Source of the DNA: Tetracladium setigerum
Lineage: Eukaryota > Ascomycota > Leotiomycetes > Helotiales
Length of the DNA stretch: 64,000 nt
Assembly: GCA_031472005.1 (NCBI GenBank)
Contig: PZJY01000001.1
Coordinates: 2,108,001 to 2,172,000, forward strand
Direction: 5' to 3'
Each line of letters opens with the position of its first letter. Within the stretch, counting starts at the first letter, position 1. The notes beneath the pieces were generated by a model. The model had not been told where the DNA came from and ran no database searches. It was given only the letters and a program-made list of their open reading frames with translations. Positions 36,332 to 47,940 of the stretch are shown here, piece after piece. Made by a program: the position numbers and the translations under genes.

Positions 36332-38135
36332 TTTGATGGAAGCTGCTAGTGGTTCTGGCAATTTCAAAATCTCCGGAACTCGAAGGTTGTAAATTTCCAA
36401 GGGTTACGAGCAATGTCGGGTTTGGAGTGAGGTTGGTGTTTACTGGAAGCTTGACAAAATTGTTCAGAGGCGAGGCGCGTCCGGAAAGCGTTCCGAGAAA
36501 TGACGTTGAAAATTGCCGAGGGACTGGTGGGCGGAATGCCAGTTTCGGTCCACCAGCAGAAAATGTGATGGTAGTAGGCATTTTCTATCTTATAGTATAA
36601 TCTCTTTTTATGTATTGGCATGGATTAGCGGTTTTAAGTTTTTAGTGAATGGTTTCTCAAATGGTTTGCAGGGCATTGGGGAACAACAACTCCATCAATT
36701 TCGTCTTACTGTTTCGTTAAAGTGGGCAGCTTGGGATAAATTGTGACAAACTGATATCAGATAGTCACTGAAAACTCCAATTTATATTTCAGAGGAATAG
36801 CAATCTAATAGAGATCAAATTTTGCCCAAGATACATGAGGAACAAAGTCTCGTGTAGCAAGGATATCTGACATACCGCGATAGTTCCCATGAGATATACT
36901 TCCTTGGCACAAATCTCACCCTCTCCGAATCGATCCCTATACTCCTCCATACCCGAAGTCTTGATATCCTTAAAAGATTGTTATTCCCTAATACTTACAT
37001 CCACGGATGCAAGGTAATAAGAAGTGACATGTTGTACAGTACACTGGGGAAAAGCGACTGCCAGAAGAGAATTGTTCATGAAAAATACGAAAGGCTATCG
37101 TTGGGATTACGGCAACACAGTGACCCAGGACTGACCTTAGTAGCTGATACATCTTCACATGAAATATTGGGGTACTGTTCCGTTGAAAGAGCAGCAAACA
37201 GGCCTCGGACAACGGTAGTAGAGCTAGGAGCTCACGAGGGGACAGAGCTTATTGAACTACTTTAGAAAAGGTAGCACTCTTATTCGATTTACAAGAATAA
37301 TAGGTAAGTACCTTAGTACTCCGTACCTAGGTACTTATTTGTGGCGCGTCTTGTTTCAAACCAGCAGAACGAGCGGCAGACCCTCAATTATCAAGTTTGT
37401 CTCCCACCACGTATAGATTGTAAGTTGACCAAACTCCTTTGAAATAACGAAAGAAACCAAATTCGGTAAATGAACGCAAATATCTCCACAAATGCGATTA
37501 CCCAGGATGATGAACATGAGGTGTTGGAGGATTTGTCCGGAAGGTCCGGATGCCGACACGCATGGCGGTGGGCTTGTTTGAAAGCTTGTCTTGAGATCTT
37601 GAGTGCTTGAATTCAAAGCTTGTCATGACCCTTCTCCCAACAGCCAACCTCATCTTCTTTCTCTCCTTCGATTTGCATCGCATCGCAACGTTTTTAACAG
37701 AATACCGCATCGGAGGTGGATTACTGGAGACGTGCTGTCCGAGAACAGTCACTGATGTTTGTTGTACCTACCTACTTCCAGCCTCTGGCTGAGCTCTGCC
37801 TCCATCCATAATTGGAAGCATGAGGATCGGCAGTTAGCTGCTTTGCTTAGTGAGGACAACCAGCACTATTTGCAGATACGATGATGGACGACTCGTGTTG
37901 GGACGGATTTGTGGAGATCTGGAGGAGGAGGGGAAAGTAATCTTAGCTTTTCCTGCCTGCTCGTGTTCAGCGGCAGGGCACATGCCTCCTCGATGTGTCG
38001 TCAGGTGCCAAGCCATTTCGCTATCTCCCGATATCTTTGCGCAACTTGCCTATCCTCGCCGATTACACGTCTGTCGCTTTTCAAAACACCATGAGTTCTC
38101 CGGAGAATATACTCGCATAGTATTGATTTCTGACC
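36332..38135. other. Intergenic region, 1.8 kb, divergent promoters
   Basis: It separates JAC1 (-) from the GT17 gene (+). A 131-codon stretch starting at an ATG at 36581 (-) overlaps the JAC1 5' end in another frame and has no domain. An ACGGAGTA-type motif (as TACTCCGTA) at 37317-37325 runs into the palindrome TACCTAGGTA at 37324-37333. Nothing else is supported. Confidence 0.55.
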
Positions 38136-39336
38136 ATGCACTTGTCCTCACCACATTTCCCCAGCGGAGCGTTCTCGCGCGCTGGCGCATCGCATGTACC
38201 TCCCATTCCACCACAATCAATCACAACAAAGCTAACAAAAACGCAACAACAGCTCTCGTTCCTCCTACTCACAGTTTATGCCCTTCACATGGTCAATCAG
38301 CGCAAGCATCCCTTTACTCATCACCCTCACACCATATCATCCGCCTCAATCGCATACACAACCAAAGTTCTCCCGACTCTCTACCTACCCCCGGAGCTCG
38401 CAACACCATTTTGCCAATTGCACAGCTTTTCGCCACTTTCTCAACCCAAACTCCGCAAGCGCAGAATCTACGATCTCTTACTCCTCAACACAGAATTAGA
38501 CTGGCTGGAAATAAGACTACAGACGCTCGCTTCTACCGTAGATTACTTCGTTATCGTCGAATCACCGATCACATTTACAGGGAATTCGAAGCCATTGCTC
38601 CTCAAAGACAATTGGGATCGGTTTGCGAAATTCCATCCGAAAATTATCCATCACATTCTCCATGATCCGCCTGAGAATGCGAAGCGCGCCTGGGATGTAG
38701 AGGATTTCCAGCGCAATGCAATGCTGTCGCAGGTATTTCCGTACCTGCAGGGGAATGAGAAGGCAGTGAAAGGGGATGTGATAGTAGTCAGTGACGTGGA
38801 TGAGATCCCTAGGCCAGCTACTATGATGGTACTGCGCAATTGCAAAATTCCCAACAGAGTGACTATCAGAAGTCAGTTTTATTACTATGGGTTTCAGTGG
38901 TTGCATAGGGGGGAGCAGTGGCCGCATGGTCAGGCGACAATCTACAATGGCGCGAGAACGATTCTACCTGCAGATCTGAGGAATGGAGAAGGAGAGTGGA
39001 ATCGCCTGAATAGATGGTGGGAAAGGTTGACCTTTGGAACGGAGGTTGGCACTGCTCAACATGTTTTGAGAACGTGGGCGAAGTATTAGGGAAGATGGAC
39101 GCGTTTAGTCACACTGGATTGAACAAGGACGTCTATAGAGATAAGAAGAGAATCGTGGAGAGAATTAGGGAGGGGAGAGATTTGTGGGATAGGAAAGGTC
39201 AAGACTACGATCGCGTCGAGGAGAACGAGGATATTCCTGAGATCTTGAAAGGGGATAGACAGAGATGGGCGTATATGCTGAATAGAGATGGTAAGAATGC
39301 CGGTTCAAGGATGTTGGGAAGGGTGTTGGGGAGTGA
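38136..39336 (+). CDS. GT17 beta-1,4-N-acetylglucosaminyltransferase-like
   Basis: The protein resembles glycosyltransferase family 17 (the bisecting GlcNAc-transferase family), Golgi type II enzymes; the fungal substrate is not established. Diagnostic pieces in order are RKRRIYDLLLLNTELDWLEI, VDYFVIVESPITFTG, the metal-binding DxD in VIVVSDVDEIPRP, FYYYGFQWLHRGEQWPHGQA, and DLWNGGWHCSTCF with the conserved cysteines. The frame is lost at the G-run 39019-39021 (one G short, inside RWW-GK-DLW). It is lost again at 39304-39305, where one missing T turns the usual family ending NAGFKD into a long random tail. Read through, the product is about 400 residues. The start is uncertain: ATG 38136 gives a weak signal anchor (QQLSFLLLTVYAL); ATG 38289 would remove it. 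Without the second correction the frame runs on to 39532. Confidence 0.85.
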
Positions 39337-42300
39337 AAGAAGCTTGTTGAGAGAGCATTTCATCAAAGAAGAGTCACACGATGTCGACACCGAGATGGGG
39401 ATCTCCGAAACATTAATATCGCGTACTCACGAGTGCAGGCCATCGATGCAAGCTTACTCAAGACATACGGACGTACAATGGGCCGAACCAAATCTTTGGG
39501 CTCTGAGGATCGCAGCCTGGTACAAGATTTGAGCAAGGAGTGTCAGAAGACATTGAGATTTGCGAGACTCACAGGAGTTTTGTCGCATCTGTACTCTGGA
39601 ATGCAAGGTACAATAGAACGCCACAGTAGAGTCAATCAAAATGCTTCCAAATGCTCAAGCACAGGATGTCTCGTGAGTGCTGTAGTATATGGCATTATTG
39701 CCGCCACTTTCCATACTACTGTACGGGGTACATGGGACGGATCTTCACGTGGTACCGCATCAAATGCAGGAACAGAAACGCGATGCCATGTTTTTCAACG
39801 CGGTTTTCAAAGGTTTCAAAATTCGTATTGGGAAAAGTCTTGTTGTTGTTCGCAGAGTTTATTAGCTCCATCTTGTCCTTCCGATCGCCAATTGTTGAGA
39901 TTGAATAAGGTATCTGCTAGTCGTGCTCGGCAGGGACCACGGTTTGGGGGTTCATTCGTGTGCTCTGATTACCGCAAAACTGGACACGAAGATGTGGTTT
40001 TTCCTTGGGAATAATTGGTGCCTCCAGCAGAATCGGCAATAATCAATCGACCATCGCAATAACAATGTTTTCTTTGCCCAACTCTGAGAGCTGTCCCGAG
40101 ATTTAGATGAAAATGATACAGTACCTCACCTGCCTAGATAGGGGTCCCTAATATCTCAGATCTCACAGAAAGTGTAAAAATAAAGACTTTTCAGCAAGAA
40201 ACGCTTCTGGGCAGAGTCTATGATGCAATGACACCAGCTTTTGGGACGAGATGATCAGAATTCATTTCATTTTCCACGTCCTAGCATTTTCAAACTTTCC
40301 GACGGAAGTCAATATCCACTAATCCGTGAGCTCCAGATATAAGAAGGAAAAAAAAGCAAACACCATCAAAGAGGAATAGATGATGAACGACTACTGAAGA
40401 GAGAAGATGATGAAAGAGTTTGCTGGGAAAAGAGAGAGAGAGATAGAGATAAGTTAAACAACAAATTGAAATTGTATATTAATATCAATCACCCTCCTTC
40501 CGTTTCAATCTCGTCACTCAAATCGTACTGTACCATCTGGCCACCAGCCTTTCTGTAGAAGGTCGTTCATCTATTCGGCCTTTGTTCGCTGCATTATTCC
40601 CCGTCTCCTTTTTTCGCGAGAAGTTGTGAGACGGGCTGTACTCGAGTAAGGGGAATGGGGGCGGGTTGCAGCAATAATGGACGAGAATATTCTTCTTCTT
40701 CCTTTTTTTGACCTCTGCACGCTGCCCACTTCTGCTGAAGGCTTTTGCTTCCTCGCTCTCCCTCCTCGAAGACCTGGTTCGTTTAACCGTTCGCATCGCG
40801 CTTCGCAGAAGTGGAGAGAGGTAGGTCCTGTACTGGACTGGACTGTGCTAGGTCTAGGTACATAGGGAGGTGAAGATGACTTGTCGTTTGATCCAAGTTC
40901 CGCGGGCCGGGCCAAGTTCCTCCGTCGACGCGGGACTCGCCGGTTGAGAATGGCTGGAGCGTCCGCTTTGACACCTCCCGTCCTTGGGGTTGTGTTGATT
41001 GGCCACGGCATGTTTCTGACAGCTGGATCACAACGACATCTCAACTCTCGTTTAACACACAATCCATTAATATCCCATCCAGCTCTCTAACCATGCATTT
41101 CCCTTCCCAATCCCAATTAATCCCATCTTATGGCGGCAGCCGCTCATATATCATAATAATCCAGAGCGAAAGATCGTAAGCAGTAGCAGTACCACTAGGA
41201 TCGCGCTGCTGCACTGCAGAGCCTGCGGCATGTGCGCAGGAAGCAAAATGGCCAGAAGAATATGGGTTCTTTGATGTGCCTCTTTGCAAGGAAACTCGAG
41301 TCGAATGGATTGCATCATAGCGAAAAGGTTGGGTGCTTGACTGCTTGTGCAGTTTGAGTAGTAGAAAGTATCGAGGTCTCTGACAGTCTCAGAGCTTCTT
41401 CTCGACTCACACTGACCTGCATTTCACGTCTGAATATTATGGAACACAATATTCAACATTTTCTCTTTCTTTGGCAGCCTTGCGACGGTGGCCTCGCAAA
41501 ACACCGAGACCTCTTCTCTTCCTCTGTGGATTTAGACTTCACAACCCGTACGCACCAGAGGCCTTGCTCCGGACCCTGTTTCTTTTGTTTTTTATGCAAC
41601 AGGACCCTTTTGCGTCCAATTTCCTAAAGGTCAAACCCACTCGTGGAAGAGGCTTCTTGGTGTCTCGCTCGCAAATCTTTCATATAAAAGCAAGGCCTCA
41701 CAATCGCCTCGCCACACCTTGCACAAAGGGTGGTTATGCTGTGCAATAAGTGGCTTCTTCAACCTTGCGAACACTTCGTCAAATGCACATCAGACAACCT
41801 TCGACCTGGTTGCACTGCACTTGCGGGCGTCACTGTGGAAGGTTCCTCTTCTTCCAACCCAACCCTCGACCGGCCTCGTGGTAGCTAGTGGGAGAGTGTC
41901 TTCAAGTTGCCATATCCGCGCGCCGTATCGATTACTGGACGAACTTCCTTTCACAAAACTCCGGGGAACCTTTTGCGATCAAGACTTCGAGCACTACTCG
42001 GTCCATCACTTGAAATTCAATTTGAAGTAGCTCTTGCTTGCAAGAACTTCGCAGCTTGTTGAGCGCGAGAGTTTGGTGGCGCTCGGACCATCTGCTTGTT
42101 GACATCCATCCTCCTCCTCCTCAACCGCCTTTCTCATCTTTCACCTTCATGCATTACCGGCACAGTCGAATCTGGATATTCACCAACGACGACACCACGA
42201 AGGTGCGATCTTGGATCTGCGTCTGCTTCTTGACACTCCTTTTGGGCTCTGGCCTTCTACCTGGTTGACTGGGATCAAATACCCACGCTGGGTATATACA

Positions 42301-42946
42301 CACACGTCCGCACTTAAAGTTCTCTTTTTTGTCCAAACTTCACATCCATCTATTGCATAAAGCAAACCAGTGTCTTGGGAGGTTCGGGTCAAACCCGTCA
42401 TTCAGGAACTGCGTCTAGGCAGTCTCCGGAGGACATATTTGACCTTCTTTCATTATCCACAAATCCTTGTCGACGGTCGACCTCAACAACAACTTCACCC
42501 TTCTGCACCAATCTTGCCAAGGATCCACGAATATTCGGCCCGGGAACCTTAACGCTAGCGTATGATTGTAAGTCTCACACTCAACTTTAGAAACTTGCAA
42601 TTTCTAAGCGTCCGGAAACCAAACAGTTCTCCTCCGAGCCAGTCTGCCATAGCCCGTCTTTGTTCCTTGGCATTTCTCAGTGTATCTGCGAGATACCTCT
42701 TCTTCTTGCGAATCTCAAGGCACGTCCGTCGCGCCTTTACAATCTTTTCTCCTTCTCTATCTTTGGTTGAAGTTTCGGTCAGCTTCTGGAGTGCCAACGA
42801 AGTTCACCTTATATTTGTCCCTCCGGGCATCACGCCCTTCATCAGGACATTATTTTCACACATACCGTAAGTTTGCTTTATTACCGCTCCTTCACGTTGC
42901 CCACTGGATCGCAGTCTACGCCTTTGACTCCTCATATGCTAATAAG
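39337..42946. other. Intergenic region, 3.6 kb
   Basis: A (GA)n tract lies at about 40425-40453. The 2.5 kb before the GAF gene is rich in pyrimidine strips, with several short ATG-started stretches. It probably contains a promoter and a long 5' leader, perhaps with an intron. None of the open stretches has a domain. Confidence 0.5.
40425..40453. repeat. (GA)n microsatellite
   Basis: A short, slightly interrupted AG dinucleotide run. Confidence 0.85.
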
Positions 42947-45900
42947 ATGAAATGCCTTACAGGTTGTCTCAATAATACACCAGAACCAGCAAAGAAGGCG
43001 CCCAATATGGACAACCTAAAGCCACCCGCAACGGGCAATACCGAAGAACCTCGTATTTCGAGTATCATCCACAGAGCGCGAGCACTTCGTAAGAAAACCT
43101 CGAAATGGACACTCTCTAAGTCACCAACAACCGATCTATCTCTGCCCAAGATATCTACAGCCAACATGTCAGCAGTTGAGCTAGCCGACACCCCAAAACA
43201 TTCTCTCGAGAGATTTGTTGATCAGGAAACTATTGTCCACCTGCCTGGGGAGTGTGACCCAACCAAGGCACCCAATTTCCTTGGACTCAACTCACCAAGG
43301 TTGCCCGAAATGTTCTCACCGAAGTTTCCGCAGGTATCTTCATCGTCAATGATGTCCTCGCGATCGCCTCCTCCGAAGATTGTCGAATTGCCCCCATTAG
43401 TCTTTTCAGCAAAACCTTCCAAGGTGTTTCCAATCAACTCTTCTGCCCGGTCGATTGGGCTGACCTCCACCGCAACATCACATGAACTATCGTCAACGCC
43501 TTCCAAGAGATCCGCTATTCTAAGCATGGAATTGAAGCTCTCCAACGTGCAGGTATTGTAGTTCCGAATCCCCTTTTCCGACCACTGGATCACAAGCTCG
43601 CCCCCCGGACCGAATACACTTACAAACCCGCCTTATCTGGTTCCTTAGCTTCCCCAATCTCCCTCGCACGTTCGAGAGCCGAATTGACCCTTAACAATTC
43701 GGAGACGACCAGGCATGACTCCTCAAAGTCCAATTCGCAGAGCAGCAGGTCGACGGATCGGTTTTCAGAAACAAACCATGGGTACAATAACGATAATTCT
43801 TATGAACGTGGTTATGGAGAAGGTTATGGTACCCCCCGTACACCACACACCTCGTACTGCACAGAATCTCAATACAGTGCCGCAACGGATGCACTCCCTC
43901 AGCTCCAAATTGAGCAAACATTTGGAGAGGGCCTAACAGAGTTCTATGATGAGGTTTTCGAAGGATTTTCCGAGAATTCTTCAGAAAAGTTCACCGAAGA
44001 AGTTGCCGATGTTGTGGCCAATACTCAGGTGGAAATTGTATTGCCTGAGGAGGAACGTCATTTCCTTCACATCGCTTCCGTGGCCATGGAATTGGCGGGA
44101 GGTGATCAGGATGATATCACATTGTGGCAGCAATACCTTGAGCCCTATCATAATGTGAGTCTTTGACTTGACACCCAATTCTTTGATGATGTTCAAAAGC
44201 TGACGATACAAGGGAAAATTCAATCTGAGTAATCCTCCAAAACCCGATTTTCTTTACGAATTCCATTACCTTCCCGCTGTTTACCCCAAGAACGAAAACG
44301 AGCGAATGGCTGTGTCATGTAAATATGAAGCTTTGTGGGATCAGCAAGCACATAAACAAGCACAATTCCTGCTGGAAGGAGCAATGAAACGCTTTGACAT
44401 TGAAACCGCGTCGATCAGCTTCTTCAATGAAGAAAAGGAAGTGCGAAAGGTTGAGTTTGGTCACTGCGAGAAAGATCTCATTAGGGGGACCAGTCTTGCT
44501 GCCCATGTTCTCTATTCAACCGAGGTTTTGGTAGTATTAGATGCAAACAAAGTAAGTGCATATCTCATGGTAGATAACCGTCCGGCGGCTAATCATAGAT
44601 AGGACTGGCGATTCAAGAACAGTGGTTCGGTTAAAGGTTGGCCAGAGATTCGATTCTTTGCCGTGGCGCCGATGGTGGCAGAGGAACAAGTCATTGGATC
44701 CTTCGCCATTTTTGACCATGAGCCTCGTACCACTTTCTCGCATTCTGACCGACAATTACTTGTCGAGTTCGCTGCATCGGTGATGGCGCCTCTCGTCCAA
44801 AAACAAAAGATGCTTTCAGAGTCTGATGACCACCGGACCACTCCATTGTTGGATCGGGATCCAAGCGACAAGTATTTGTTTGTTCCAAGAAGTAGAGCTG
44901 CAGCTACCTTGGAGAATCCGTACTGGTCCAGCGATCCTCGTCGGAGGGTGTTTGATTACACACCGCCATCATCGAGGGACGAGGATAGACTCTTCAACAA
45001 TCCCAAAACCCAGGTTGGCAGACTTCACAACAAACGCTCATTCACTTCTCCTGCTAGAACAAAGGAAATCTTCCCTCAACTTTCAAATGTCACCTCAAAT
45101 TCTGTTCAACCAAGACGAGCTCTTGCTCAGAGTTATATGGGTGCTGTGCATGCGCTGCGTGAAGAGCCTACGGTCGAGCACTTCTTCGGCCTGAACGATG
45201 GTGACGTGTGTGAAGCAGAGGAGGAGGATTCAGATAGTTACGAGGAATCACATCTGGACGAGGGTTCTATGGTTGCGCACTACAACCCACAGCATGGCCC
45301 TTTTACGGCGCCTGGGCCTGCGCCATCATATCCGCAACCACCAATTCCATCATTCCCACAACCACCCGAACCAAGACTGCTCGCGAAGCCAATCGTACAA
45401 TTCGCCGTTCAATACAACGCACAGGATCACCAGCAAGCGCCAATCTACGCCCGTGCTAATGAGTTCAATCGCCACGACAGGTTTTCGATGATTGACCGAT
45501 CTCAGACACCTTCGATGCATACGATGGATCCCATTCCTAGCGAGTTACTGCATGAAGAGACAACCCCACGACCATCCTACCTTGCCTTTGCCTTTAAAGG
45601 TCTGACCACTGAAACATCCTCTAGCGATAACATGAACATTGGTGCTCCTTCGCTAAACGGGCGTTCGGATGACTCGACTGCTACAGTTAGAGCTTCCAAA
45701 CCACCTCCTCTTACACTTAGTGTCATCAGTCATGAAGAGTCTCTCCCCTCATCAATTCATGCTATAATTCCCAATTCCCCATCACCTGTACGATCATCAT
45801 CCAATAACGCCTTCCAGTCATCCGCACGCTCATCGGACGAATACACCTCATCATCGGCTGGGTCATCCAATGATCTCGCCCCCAACTCTCAGAACGTGGC

Positions 45901-46579
45901 TCCCTGGCAAGTCGATACTAGTCAGTCAGGCGTTTGTGATCAAGTAGCAAAGTCCCTCGGGTACGATATCGTGTACATTCTTCAAGTCGACAAACCCTCC
46001 TTGCCCTGCTTCTTGCACAAGCCCCGACTCATGCAGATCTCCCCAGTAGACTACAAACCGACCTTACTGAGCCAAGGCGAATGTCTTGCTGCTCTTGAAC
46101 TGGGACCGTATGCCGTGACTCCTAGAGGTGAGCGGAAGGAGTGGGGAGTTATCGTGCCCATTGACGCTACTCCTACATGCGCTGGCCGCGAGGAAGGTGC
46201 CTTGCTTGTCGCGCTTAACTCGTCGTCGCAGCCACCGAGCACATCAGATCACCAACGAAAGATTCACGAGCTGACGTTTGCAACAAAGCCAATCAAGGAC
46301 GAATTGATACAGCTAGCTGAGGAGAGCAAGGCGAAGCAAAAGGAAGAGAACAAAGCCATGGATTTGATGGCCTTCTTGAAGAACCACGAGCCTCAGGATT
46401 CTGCGCAAACAAAGGCGGAAACCCGTGCAAAGGAGAGAAAGTTTATGTGGAAGAAGCATGAGTCGATCACAAAGCATGAATCAATCACTTCGCAGGTGAG
46501 AGAGGATTACGTGGTGGATAAAGAGGCTAGAGCGCGTCTCATGAGCAGATATCCCCCAGCGGATAATGAGTTGCTTTGA
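42947..46579 (+). CDS. Large GAF-domain protein, unknown ligand
   Basis: There are three exons: 42947-44154, 44213-44551 and 44603-46579, about 1174 residues if read through. The GAF fold spans exons 2-3: EALWDQQAHKQAQFLLEGAM, ETASISFFNEEKEVRKVEFG, LAAHVLYSTEVLVVLDANKD, then RFFAVAPMVAEEQVIGSFAI and FSHSDRQLLVEFAASVMAPL. GAF domains bind small molecules or mediate dimerisation; no chromophore Cys is obvious, so a sensory role is inference. The rest is Ser/Pro-rich and disordered, with a C-terminal basic helix. Frame change: residues from 42947 to about 43270 lie in one frame. From about 43280 the coding-like frame (third-position C/T bias, FIVNDVLAIASSEDC, NAFQEIRYSKHGIEALQRAG) is another, continuous into the GAF exon. 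A single-base loss in the TTTCC at 43276-43280 fits. That frame also has one TGA at 43483-43485. Start ATG 42947 is the first in frame; 43008 is possible. Confidence 0.8.
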
Positions 46580-47940
46580 AGGACGGCCCCGGCATTGATG
46601 AATACAAAAGGATAAGTAATGGATAATGACTGGTATGATACCCGAGGCGTTTACGACGTTATGACCATTCTTGCGGGCTAGCTGTTGGGAAGGGGGATTG
46701 TGGATACCCGGAAGAGTTATGATTGTGTTTGATTCGATTGAAGGCGGTTGGGTTGTGGTGATTATACCCGGCGGCGTTATGATTTTTCATTCTGCGCGAG
46801 AGATGAATGATGGATTGAAGGGAACATACCCAGCATTCTCGCTCTGGTTCTTTTGTTATGGATGGATGCATTGATGTATGATTAACGAGTGTGCATTTAT
46901 TTGGAGTGTTGGTTAGAGTTAGTAGATGTATAAATATAATTAGGAAGAGAAAAAATCATTTGAAATAAATAAATGAGCATATTACTTTAGTGAAAGATGC
47001 CCTTCATGTGAGCGGGTGTTATGAAGCTGTCGTCAGTGCTGTAACAAGCTTTTGAACATGATTCGCGTCTTGTTTGGTAGTTAAGGGATGACTCACGGGA
47101 AGATTCAATCGAAGAGACACTTTTTTTTATGCCATGTGGCTTTCCTTTAATCTATGTATGTAGCTTTACAAATAGTCCTGGTGAAATGGATAGGTGCATA
47201 TGCTATAGTCAATACCGTCGTGAAGTACAGTAAAAGGCGAATTGCGCGTCGCTTATTTTTTTAATTAATCATTCTAAGCGGGCTCTATTTCCGTGACTGT
47301 GCATCCTGCCAGGTTGTACCCAAAGGTACCACCAACCACTGCTGACTGATCAGTCATCTCAGAGCGGAACTAAAGTCAGCCATCTGTCCTCCCTTCCATA
47401 CTTCCTCTTCTTTCAACCCTGCCAGAGTGAACTTTTTGTGTCAGCCAGCGATAGCACCTCAACTGGATACACCTATCGCTAGCAAGAATACATGGCCTTT
47501 TCTTCGGAGTTCCAATAGTTTTCTTCGGGCTTCCACGAAATAATATGTAAGTTACACTAGATTGCGTGATCAGTGTCAGGCCAACGCTCAGTCATTATAT
47601 TTTTCACTCAAACATTACCGATGCAATAGTACCATTATAGCTAGCTGAGGCTAAATACCCAAGCCCAAAGTGAATCAATTAGCTCTATTTTGGACAGCAC
47701 GTGGTATATTATTAGCTTCACATCAATCAAATTAAACTGCCAACTCGTGCGTTCTCTGTACCTTGTACGACTTCTTTGATGCTGCTAGTTGCTATAGGGC
47801 TTTAATTCGTTTACTTGGGTGCCTTCTATTATAACACACTGTAAGGGTTGATTTGGCAAGGGCCCTAATGTACAGTATTACTTTCATTTTTGATAGTCAA
47901 TCCACCGCTCCCAAGCTCATTCATATCAACTCACTTTCCC
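46580..47940. other. Intergenic region, 1.4 kb, convergent 3' ends
   Basis: It separates the GAF gene (+) from HET-1 (-). The sequence is AT-rich towards the right, with no open stretch worth calling. GGATG-like words occur at about 46840-46870. Confidence 0.6.

Noticed and set aside
36186..36581. 131-codon stretch from an ATG at 36581 overlapping the JAC1 start
   Set aside because: Its 3' half is the antiphase shadow of JAC1 and no domain is seen. A spliced extra first exon of JAC1 is not needed, since the J domain and presequence are complete without it.
43222..43593. Minus-strand 123-codon stretch across the GAF gene
   Set aside because: It is the reverse shadow of the coding-like plus-strand frame, which has the better codon bias and continues into the GAF exons.
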